Source: Candidatus Sungbacteria bacterium RIFCSPHIGHO2_02_FULL_52_23 (lineage in GTDB: Bacteria; Patescibacteriota; Minisyncoccia; Sungbacterales; HO2-52-23). Taken from it: DNA of 20,741 nucleotides. A model generated the notes under the pieces. It did no database searches and was not told the origin of the DNA. It saw nothing but the letters and a program-made list of their open reading frames with translations. Position 1 is the first letter of the stretch; each line of letters opens with the position of its first letter. This document shows, piece by piece, positions 13,746 through 19,802 of this stretch. The DNA lies in contig MHQM01000010.1 of NCBI GenBank assembly GCA_001820655.1, positions 1 through 20,741 of the forward strand, given 5' to 3'. Position numbers and translations under genes: made by a program.

Positions 13746-14330
13746 TTAAAGCTCAAGACGGACAAACCGTCCGACGCGGATATTTTCACCAAACCGTCCG
13801 ATCGCTTCATTCACGATCTGGCCGACCGTCTTATCCTGATCTTTCACAAAAGGCTGTTCCATCAGCGCCATTGCGCCAAAATGCGCTTTTAGCTTGCCGT
13901 CAACAATCATCTCCTGAATTTCCGCTTTCTTGTCGGTCTTAAGCGCCTCTTCCTCAAAGCGTTTTTTCTCCGCATTGCGGATGTCTTCCGGCACGGCGTC
14001 ATACGAGAGATACGCGGGACTCATGGCGGCTATATGCAGTGCAATATCGTGCGCAAGTGCTACGAAATCGGGATTGCGCGCGACAAAATCCGTCTCGCAG
14101 AAAAGTTCCGCCATAGCTCCGATTTTTAAGTTGGAGTGGATGTAGGCATCCACCACGCCTGCCCGCGTCTCGCGGCCTGCGCGCTTACCAGCATTGCTTC
14201 CGAGTTTTCGTTCAATGATAACGAGAGCTTTTTCCGTGTCTCCCCCACTTTCCTCAAGCGCCTTTTTGACGTCGGACACGCCCGCTCCGGTCTTCTCGCG
14301 AAGTTCTTTTATTTGTTGTGCCGAGATCAA
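13746..14330 (-). CDS. tsf: Translation elongation factor Ts
   Basis: A 194-aa EF-Ts, the nucleotide exchange factor for EF-Tu. The N-terminal UBA-like domain (AQQIKELREKTGAGVSDVKKAL, residues 4-25) and the exchange motif TDFVAR (80-85) are intact. It is shorter than the roughly 280-aa E. coli protein and close to the compact Thermus type, lacking much of the C-terminal repeat. The start codon is TTG (minus-strand 14330-14328); no in-frame ATG exists nearby and the alignment begins exactly here. It follows rpsB by 34 bases, the usual order, and that gap is filled by a heptamer repeat. Confidence 0.95.
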   Translation of the reverse strand: MISAQQIKELREKTGAGVSDVKKALEESGGDTEKALVIIERKLGSNAGKRAGRETRAGVVDAYIHSNLKIGAMAELFCETDFVARNPDFVALAHDIALHIAAMSPAYLSYDAVPEDIRNAEKKRFEEEALKTDKKAEIQEMIVDGKLKAHFGAMALMEQPFVKDQDKTVGQIVNEAIGRFGENIRVGRFVRLEL

Positions 14331-14336
14331 AACTGG

Positions 14337-14362
14337 GAATTATGAAATGAATTACGAATTGG
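14337..14362. repeat. Heptamer repeat, single arm (rpsB-tsf gap)
   Basis: Units GAATTAT, GAAAT, GAATTAC, GAATTGG run from 14337 to 14362, ending two bases before the rpsB stop codon position on this strand. They match the unit type of the stem-loops at 11032-11099 and 15447-15534, but no second arm is present. One unit is shortened to 5 bp. Confidence 0.5.
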
Positions 14363-14364
14363 GG

Positions 14365-15150
14365 TCATTGATTGGCTCCGGAGGGCTGGCTCTCTTTTTC
14401 CTTGGCTCGCGCTTCCTGATTCACGATCCCCATGCGCAGTCCCTCTTCTATCGCCGCTCCGATACGCTCCGTCATATATCGCACGGCGGACAAAGCGTCG
14501 TCATTGGCGGGAATCGCATAATCAATCTTGCTTGCGTCGGCATTGGTATCGCAGAGCGCCACAAGCGGGATCTTCATCCGACGAGCTTCGCTGACGGCCG
14601 TGGTATCATGCGTCGTATCAATCACGACGACCGCATCAGGCATGCGCGAGAGCATCCGCAGACCGTCAAAGTTTTTCTTGAGGCGTTCAATCTCCTGGTC
14701 ACGCATACTCCGCTCTTTTTTGGTGTACTTTTCAAATTCGCCGCTTGCTTTTTCGCGCTCCAAAGTCTGCAGATGCTCCACGCGCTTTGCAATGACTTTA
14801 AAATTGGTCAGCGCCCCGCCGATCCATCGCTCGGTGAAATACGGCATGCGGGTTCGCTCCGCAAGATCCAAAATAACTTTGCGCGCGACCGGAGATGTGC
14901 CCACCAGAAGAATTAATCCTCCCTTGCTTACCCTGTCTTTCAGAAATGCCTCCGCGCGGGCAAGCGCGGTTTTTGTGGCTGTCAGATCAAGTACCGATAC
15001 GGTATTGCGCACGCCGAAAATATGTCCCTTCATGGAAGGGTGATCTTTGGACTTGGCATGTCCCAGGTGGACGCCTGCCTTCACCATGGCCTCAAGCTCC
15101 GGATCGGGAGCGGAAACGGCTTGTTCGGCTACCATAACGTCTTCATTCAT
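14365..15150 (-). CDS. rpsB: 30S ribosomal protein uS2
   Basis: uS2 of the small subunit. Family patterns: MVKAGVHLGHAKSKDHPSMKGHIFGVRN, FLKDRVSKGGLILLVGT, MPYFTERWIGGALTNF, DAVVVIDTTHD and IPLVALCDTNAD. I place the start at the ATG at 15150 (MNEDVMVAEQ, 261 aa) rather than an upstream start giving 281 aa, because a promoter with TGn-TATGCT lies nine bases before this ATG, so transcription would begin at or next to it, and the extra upstream residues do not resemble uS2. The C-terminal tail is polar. It heads the unit rpsB-tsf-membrane protein-tRNA-Thr-folP-tRNA-Tyr. Confidence 0.94.
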   Translation of the reverse strand: MNEDVMVAEQAVSAPDPELEAMVKAGVHLGHAKSKDHPSMKGHIFGVRNTVSVLDLTATKTALARAEAFLKDRVSKGGLILLVGTSPVARKVILDLAERTRMPYFTERWIGGALTNFKVIAKRVEHLQTLEREKASGEFEKYTKKERSMRDQEIERLKKNFDGLRMLSRMPDAVVVIDTTHDTTAVSEARRMKIPLVALCDTNADASKIDYAIPANDDALSAVRYMTERIGAAIEEGLRMGIVNQEARAKEKESQPSGANQ

Positions 15151-15159
15151 ACAGAAATA

Positions 15160-15188
15160 AGCATACCAAAGAGCGTATGATTTGACAA
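15160..15188 (-). promoter_or_regulatory. Promoter of rpsB, leaderless geometry
   Basis: On the minus strand, TTGTCA (15188-15183), an exact 17-bp spacer ending TGG, and TATGCT (15165-15160). Nine bases separate the -10 from the ATG at 15150, leaving a leader of roughly 0-3 bases. It overlaps the region of the opposing rpmE promoter. Confidence 0.65.
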
Positions 15189-15201
15189 GAACCCATCCAA
15201 C

Positions 15202-15230
15202 TTGCACCAAACAGCTTAGTATGGTATCTT
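15202..15230 (+). promoter_or_regulatory. Promoter of rpmE, leaderless geometry
   Basis: TTGCAC (15202-15207), an exact 17-bp spacer ending TGG, and TATCTT (15225-15230). Nine bases separate the -10 from the rpmE ATG at 15240, the same geometry as the divergent rpsB promoter. Confidence 0.6.
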
Positions 15231-15239
15231 CTCTATATT

Positions 15240-15446
15240 ATGAAAACGGCTATCCACCCCCAGTATTATAAGGCAGAAGTCCGCTGTGCATGCGGCAATG
15301 TCTTTACCGTAGGATCTACCAAGCAGAAGCTTGATGTGGAAATCTGCTCAAATTGCCATCCTTTCTATACCGGCGGCTCCAAAATCATAGACACTGCCGG
15401 ACGCGTTGAGAAATTCAAGGCGCGGCTCGCCAAGAAAAAGAAGTAA
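15240..15446 (+). CDS. rpmE: 50S ribosomal protein bL31, zinc-binding type
   Basis: A 68-aa bL31. It starts MKTAIHPQYYKAEVRCACGNVF and has CSNCHPFYTG, both typical. Four cysteines (C16, C18, C36, C39) form the zinc ribbon, so this is the zinc-bound C+ form. The C terminus is lysine-rich. It is read divergently from rpsB and followed by prfA, a common bL31-RF1 pairing. There is no Shine-Dalgarno, consistent with the leaderless promoter. A heptamer stem-loop starts directly after the TAA. Confidence 0.97.
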   Translation: MKTAIHPQYYKAEVRCACGNVFTVGSTKQKLDVEICSNCHPFYTGGSKIIDTAGRVEKFKARLAKKKK

Positions 15447-15534
15447 GAATTATGAATCAGGAATCAAGGATGCGGCAAATAATCACAAACCGCTTTTTTG
15501 TTTTTCATCATTCTTGATTCATACTTCCTGATTC
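15447..15534. repeat. Heptamer-armed stem-loop C (rpmE-prfA gap)
   Basis: Left arm: GAATTAT, GAATCAG, GAATCAA (15447-15467), beginning at the base after the rpmE stop. Right arm, read as complement: GAATCAG, GAAGTAT, GAATCAA (15534-15514). Between them GCGG...CCGC followed by TTTTTTGTTTTT (about 15472-15505) could be a weak terminator for rpmE inside the loop. It ends 20 bases before prfA. Confidence 0.7.
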
Positions 15535-15554
15535 ACGACTGTTGATACGATAGT

Positions 15555-16451
15555 ATGGACGATCAAACATCACTAGCATCCCAACGAAAAGAAGCGCTCT
15601 ACAAACAATTGAGCGACCCGGCGGTTCTTGCCGACCCCCAAAAAATCAAAGAGCTTTCCCGCGAGCTCTCGCGGCTTACAAAAAGCCAAAAGGATTCTTC
15701 TGATGCGTCCTCTCCGGACGGTGTTATTCTTGAAATACGCGCGGGCGTAGGGGGAGACGAAGCCTCCCTGTTTGCGGAGGAATTATTCCACATGTATTCG
15801 CGCTTTGCCGCGCAAAAAGGCTGGCATACGGCACTGATCAGCGAATCCCGCAGCGAGCGCGGCGGGTATAAAGAAGCAGTCGCCGAAATCAAAGGAGCCG
15901 GCGTGTACGACTCGCTCCGGTTTGAATCGGGAGTACATCGCGTCCAGCGCATACCGGAGACGGAAAAATCCGGCCGCATACACACGTCCACGGCCTCGGT
16001 CGCCGTCCTGCCGATCGCGCAAGAGACAGACGTGGAAGTCCGCCCCCAGGATATTAAATTGGAATTTTTCCGCTCGTCCGGACCCGGAGGCCAAAACGTC
16101 AATAAAGTAGAGACCGCCGTACGTATCTATCATTTGCCGACCGGACTTATTGTCACATCGCAGGATTCGCGTAGCCAGCAAAAAAACCGCGAGACAGCCA
16201 TGACACTCCTCCGCTCAAAACTCATGGACGCCCGGATAGAGGCCGATGCAAAGAAGCTCGGCGCCGCGCGCCGCGCGCAGATCGGCACCGGAGACCGCTC
16301 GGAAAAAATCAGGACGTATAACTTCCCGCAGGACCGCATCACGGACCACCGCATCAAAGAATCATGGCATCACATTGAGGCGATCATGCAGGGAAATCTT
16401 GATCAGATCATTGGAACGCTCCGCGCTGCGGAAGAGAAGATCAAGGCGTAA
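15555..16451 (+). CDS. prfA: Peptide chain release factor 1
   Basis: A 298-aa class I release factor. The stop-codon tripeptide is PET (134-136, RIPETEKSGRIHTSTA), the PxT signature of RF1, which reads UAA and UAG. GGQ is at 178-180 (SSGPGGQNVNKVETAVRI), the peptide-release motif. It is about 60 residues shorter than E. coli RF1, mostly before the tripeptide, so the N-terminal domain is reduced. The C-terminal RSEKIRTYNFPQDRITDHRI is typical. Nothing hints at UGA recoding. It is convergent with the transglycosylase gene; the hairpin element at 16455 fills the gap. Confidence 0.96.
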   Translation: MDDQTSLASQRKEALYKQLSDPAVLADPQKIKELSRELSRLTKSQKDSSDASSPDGVILEIRAGVGGDEASLFAEELFHMYSRFAAQKGWHTALISESRSERGGYKEAVAEIKGAGVYDSLRFESGVHRVQRIPETEKSGRIHTSTASVAVLPIAQETDVEVRPQDIKLEFFRSSGPGGQNVNKVETAVRIYHLPTGLIVTSQDSRSQQKNRETAMTLLRSKLMDARIEADAKKLGAARRAQIGTGDRSEKIRTYNFPQDRITDHRIKESWHHIEAIMQGNLDQIIGTLRAAEEKIKA

Positions 16452-16604
16452 CTAGAGCATATTTGGAAACCCCATATTCTGCTGCAATCGCATAATTTCG
16501 GCTACGACGCCCAACGGCTCGTCCTCACCGTCCCGACGAGCGGGACGCTTCGGACTCCGCCGGTAGTACTCGCTCGAAATTCTGCGATTTCGGAGACGGG
16601 GCAT
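16452..16604 (-). CDS. Possible 50-aa ORF within hairpin element C
   Basis: A minus-strand frame from an ATG at 16604 to TAG at 16454-16452, starting MPRLRNRRISSEYYRRSPKR and ending LQQNMGFPNML. It is very basic in its first half. No ribosome binding site is obvious. Its C-terminal part VVAEIMRLQQ is encoded by the 32-bp box, and copy A gives VVAEIWKLQQ in the corresponding frame. It may be an artefact of the element's base composition; coding is unproven. Confidence 0.25.
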   Translation of the reverse strand: MPRLRNRRISSEYYRRSPKRPARRDGEDEPLGVVAEIMRLQQNMGFPNML

Positions 16605-16662
16605 CCCGCTTCGCGGGAACGCCTCGCGTCTTGCCTACGAAAGAGGGTTTCCGAATATGCTC
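16455..16662. mobile_element. MITE-like hairpin element C between convergent prfA and the transglycosylase gene
   Basis: Terminal inverted repeats of 18 bp: GAGCATATTTGGAAACCC (16455-16472) against GGGTTTCCGAATATGCTC (16645-16662), with one wobble mismatch. Inside, the box at 16477-16508 can pair with GAAATTCTGCGATTTCGG on the right arm, and two GC-rich hairpins are inserted: CGTCCCG/CGGGACG near 16529-16547 and TCCCGC/GCGGGA near 16604-16618. It is 208 bases long, larger than element B by those hairpins. Its placement between two convergent genes would also let it act as a two-way terminator. Confidence 0.7.
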
Positions 16663-16670
16663 CACTCAGA

Positions 16671-18005
16671 TCAAAACGCACGATCAATATCGCGGGCAAG
16701 CGCGATGATGCGGTTTGCATAGGAACGGCAGACCACTTTTGAGCAATTTGGCTGGCCGGACAAGTACGTCTTGGCGGCCCTCGTCTCCCCTGCAACCGTC
16801 TGAGCATCCGCACCCGCATCGGCAAGAAAGATAGCGGCGGCGGTAAACGCGTCTCCGGCATCCCAGGGACTGGGCGGGTTGTGGCCGGTAAGCCGCGCTA
16901 CGCGCGGCGCAAAGCCAAGCCATGTTGACGGCAAAAACTGCGCAGGTCCCATGGCGCCCCCGCACCCATAGTTCGGCCGGCGAGACACTTTCATAGCATC
17001 CGGATCAAGTCCGAGCTCTTCGGTAATTCTGAAAAAAGCCGTCTTTTCCGCTTCTGCAGTTTTCGGCTTGCCGATGGATTGATAGCACTCATACAGATCT
17101 CTCCTCCAGTTACCAGTCCCGAGATTTGTGCCGACACTGATCTTGCCATCTTCAAACTGCTTCCCGGTCTCCACTTCCAGAAGCGCTAAGAGAAACGCGG
17201 TACGGATACCCGCGCGCTCGGCCGCGGCTTCGGCAAGCGCCACCGCTTCTTCGGCGGTAATACCCGTTTTCTCAAGATAAAAAAGCTGGCTCTTCAGCGT
17301 CGCAATGTCCCGCTGTTTGGACTTGAGGAGCTGCTGGAAAATCGCTTCTTTGCCGCGCGTCAGACGCAGAAGCTCATCCTTTTCAAGTTTTTTCTGCGCG
17401 ATAAAGCGCCGCTCCACATCCTGGAGCGACTTCAGCGTCTGCTGTTCCTCCTGATATTCCAGCAGATCATCGCGTTCGCGCTCATACGTCGTACGGTCAT
17501 CCTTAAAAACCGCCAGTTTCTCCTGCACATCGGACTGTACTTTGTGCAGATTATAGAGGGACGTAAAGAAATCGGAAAGCGACCGATGCTTCAGGAGCAC
17601 GGTCAGCGGATTATCGTCCTCCACGGCGGAAAGCACGACAATACTTGCCGCAAGTCCATGGCGGCCTTTTTCTATTTTTTTCGTAAGGGTACTGATCCCC
17701 TGCGTCCGATCGGCAATTTCAATGCCGGCTTTCTGAATTGCAAGCGTAAGGCGCTTGATCTCCACTTCGCGCCGTTTGATTTCCGTATCAAACCCCTTTA
17801 CCTCATTTGCAAAACTCCGCGTCTCGCTCTGCACCTGCTGGAGTGTCGTATCAAGCTCTCCTGCTTCGCGCTCAAGCTGTACGATTTGTGCCTCAATCTC
17901 GGAGACCCGAGCCGGATCCTGTTCAAGTGCGGCGGCATGAGAAAAAAATCCCGCCGACATACAAAAAACAACAATTCCGTAAATAATGGTCGTTTTCTTA
18001 TGCAT
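16671..18005 (-). CDS. Secreted coiled-coil lytic transglycosylase
   Basis: A 444-aa protein. A signal peptide (about 1-26, cut near HAAA-LEQD) is followed by a long coiled coil (about 28-245) like the N-terminal region of EnvC/CwlO/PcsB hydrolases. The C-terminal domain (about 255-444) is a lysozyme-like transglycosylase: LLALLEVETG with candidate catalytic Glu277 and GCGGAMGPAQFLPSTWLGF (347-365), like the GAMGxxQFxPSS motif of MltB-type enzymes. It probably cuts glycan strands in the envelope during division or envelope remodelling, with the coiled coil recruiting or restraining it. Two cysteines (421, 426) near the end may form a disulfide. It is a single gene ending in the hairpin element. 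Confidence 0.8.
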   Translation of the reverse strand: MHKKTTIIYGIVVFCMSAGFFSHAAALEQDPARVSEIEAQIVQLEREAGELDTTLQQVQSETRSFANEVKGFDTEIKRREVEIKRLTLAIQKAGIEIADRTQGISTLTKKIEKGRHGLAASIVVLSAVEDDNPLTVLLKHRSLSDFFTSLYNLHKVQSDVQEKLAVFKDDRTTYERERDDLLEYQEEQQTLKSLQDVERRFIAQKKLEKDELLRLTRGKEAIFQQLLKSKQRDIATLKSQLFYLEKTGITAEEAVALAEAAAERAGIRTAFLLALLEVETGKQFEDGKISVGTNLGTGNWRRDLYECYQSIGKPKTAEAEKTAFFRITEELGLDPDAMKVSRRPNYGCGGAMGPAQFLPSTWLGFAPRVARLTGHNPPSPWDAGDAFTAAAIFLADAGADAQTVAGETRAAKTYLSGQPNCSKVVCRSYANRIIALARDIDRAF

Positions 18006-18076
18006 GCGAGAAACACATTATGGGATGCATCCGAACACGCTCTTAGCGCATTTCGTACTAAACCGAAGCTCCCCCA

Positions 18077-18757
18077 CTATTTCTCTTTCTCCTCTTCGCC
18101 GCTCTCTTCTTTTGCTTTTGCCTCAGCGGCTTTCTTGGCTTCCCGTTCGGTCTCTGGCACGACCGCCTCGGCGACCGGCGCTTCTTTCAGCGCGGCCAGT
18201 TCCTCATCGGAGCGCGGAGCGTTTACAATCGCAATAACTTCATCAGCCGGTCCTAAAATTTTCACGCCATGCGGAACCGGAATATTCTGAATCAAAATCT
18301 TGGAACCAAATGTCGCCAATAAACCAATGTCTACAGGCAGCGAATGCGGCAGATCCTGCGGCAATGCTTCCACTTCAAGTTCATGCGCCACTTTTACCAA
18401 AATGCCTCCGTCATTTTTTACCGCGGGAGCCTCACCGGTAAACTCAAGCGGCACACGCGCACGAAGCGCTTTGTCCATACGCACCGCATAGAAATCTGCA
18501 TGCAAAAACTTCCCGGTAATCGGGTCGTATGAAATATCATGGATCAGTACGTTATGGGCTTTTCCTGCAACATCAAGACGCACCAAGGTTGATTCCCCTG
18601 CGGCTTTGTGGGCTTTTTCAAACTCGCGGTACGGTACAAAGATTGACTGGGTGGGCATGGTTTCGCCATACACCACCGCAGGCAAAATACCCTTTGCACG
18701 GGCGAGTTTTACCTGTTTTCCGAGAGTTGTGCGTATTTCCGCCTTCAATTCGTGCAT
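18077..18757 (-). CDS. rplY: 50S ribosomal protein bL25 (general stress protein Ctc type)
   Basis: A 226-aa protein of the long CTC form. The N-terminal 5S-rRNA-binding domain (about 1-92) has LKAEIRTTLGKQVKLARAKG, ILPAVVYG and VLIHDISYDPITGKFLHADFYAV. The C-terminal beta domain (about 95-185) has PLEFTGEAPAVKNDGGIL and EVEALPQDLPHSLPVDI. The last 40 residues are a Glu/Lys/Ala tail, probably disordered. It binds 5S rRNA in the large subunit. An extended -10 lies six bases before the ATG, so the mRNA may be leaderless. Confidence 0.95.
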   Translation of the reverse strand: MHELKAEIRTTLGKQVKLARAKGILPAVVYGETMPTQSIFVPYREFEKAHKAAGESTLVRLDVAGKAHNVLIHDISYDPITGKFLHADFYAVRMDKALRARVPLEFTGEAPAVKNDGGILVKVAHELEVEALPQDLPHSLPVDIGLLATFGSKILIQNIPVPHGVKILGPADEVIAIVNAPRSDEELAALKEAPVAEAVVPETEREAKKAAEAKAKEESGEEEKEK

Positions 18758-18763
18758 GTGCTC

Positions 18764-18772
18764 ATACTACCA
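18764..18772 (-). promoter_or_regulatory. Extended -10 before rplY
   Basis: On the minus strand, TGG then TAGTAT (18769-18764), six bases before the ATG. No good -35 is seen at 17-18 bp. If used, transcription would begin at about the A of the start codon. Confidence 0.35.
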
Positions 18773-18839
18773 CACCCGTAGCAAAAAGAGAAGAGACATG
18801 CGCTACCCACGATTGATCGCGGATTAGCCACTAGACCTA

Positions 18840-19802
18840 CTATCCCTTAACTACATTCGGCGGCACTCTTCCCTCAAGCGCCTCAATGATGTTTTGGGCC
18901 GCAAGTTCGCTCATGGCCTGGCGCGTCCCCTCCGTGGCGGACGCAATATGGGGAGTAACAATGGCATTTTCAAGCTCGGCAAGACCCGGGGCCATAGCCG
19001 GCTCATTCTCAAACACGTCCAGCGCCGCCCCCCGGATGGTTCCCGCGCGAAGAGCCGCTACCAGGGCCGCCTCATCTATGATCGGCCCGCGGGAGGTATT
19101 GATCAGATAGGCGTTTTTTTTCATCATGGCCAGGCGCTCGGCATTGATCAAATGCCGGGTTGCAGGCAAAAGCGGCACGTGGATAGATACAAAATCCGAT
19201 GCGCGCAAAACATCCTCAACAGCCGGACCGAACTCAGCTCCGAATTCTTTTTCAAACTGCTCGTTTCGCTTCGGATCATAGTACATCACTTTCATATTAA
19301 ATCCCCGTACGGCATGATGCGCCACGCGCGATCCGATCCTGCCAAGACCGATAATACCGAGGGTCTTTTTTGATACGTCGGTGCCGAGCAGCATCATCGG
19401 CTCCCAGCCGTGGTACTTGCCCGCCCGCATAAAACGGTCCCCCTCCGCCATACGATGCGCAATCGCAAGAATCAGCGCAAACGTGTGCTCTGCCACGGTA
19501 TCCGTCAGCACCCCCGGGGTATTCGTGATCACAATCCCCCGCTCCGCAGCCGCTTTCAAATCCATATTGTCATATCCCACCGCATAATTTGCGAATATTT
19601 TGCATTGTTTTCCTGCCGCATCAAAAATCTCGGCATCTATCTTATCATTCAGATCGCAGAGCACCGCGTCATACCGATCCTTGGCTAGTTCCGCAATCAG
19701 CTCTTTTTTATCAAACGCATTGCCAATCACAACCTCATATCCCTTACTTCCCAAAAGCTTGATCCCCGCATCCGGAATCTCATGCGTAACCAGTATCTTC
19801 AT
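18840..19802 (-). CDS. D-2-hydroxyacid dehydrogenase (glyoxylate/hydroxypyruvate reductase-like)
   Basis: A 320-aa NAD(P)-dependent D-isomer-specific 2-hydroxyacid dehydrogenase. The nucleotide-binding motif is GLGRIG (152-157); Asp176 in YYDPKRN at the end of the next strand points to NAD rather than NADP. Catalytic residues are visible: Arg238 (NTSRGPIIDEAAL), Glu267 (DVFENEP) and His285 (TPHIASAT). Length is normal. Glyoxylate or hydroxypyruvate reductase, phosphoglycerate dehydrogenase and lactate dehydrogenase share this fold, so the substrate is open. Its ATG overlaps the stop of fba (ATGA), so the two are translationally coupled, suggesting a shared carbon-metabolism role. Confidence 0.9.
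   Translation of the reverse strand: MKILVTHEIPDAGIKLLGSKGYEVVIGNAFDKKELIAELAKDRYDAVLCDLNDKIDAEIFDAAGKQCKIFANYAVGYDNMDLKAAAERGIVITNTPGVLTDTVAEHTFALILAIAHRMAEGDRFMRAGKYHGWEPMMLLGTDVSKKTLGIIGLGRIGSRVAHHAVRGFNMKVMYYDPKRNEQFEKEFGAEFGPAVEDVLRASDFVSIHVPLLPATRHLINAERLAMMKKNAYLINTSRGPIIDEAALVAALRAGTIRGAALDVFENEPAMAPGLAELENAIVTPHIASATEGTRQAMSELAAQNIIEALEGRVPPNVVKG

Noticed and set aside
15182..15187. Plus-strand TTGACA as the rpmE -35
   Set aside because: No -10 lies 16-18 bp downstream. TTGCAC at 15202 gives exact 17-bp spacing to TATCTT.
4637..16451. UGA recoding to glycine, as in some Patescibacteria
   Set aside because: trpS, mraZ and the transglycosylase gene end at TGA in the expected places, and no gene needs read-through of TGA.
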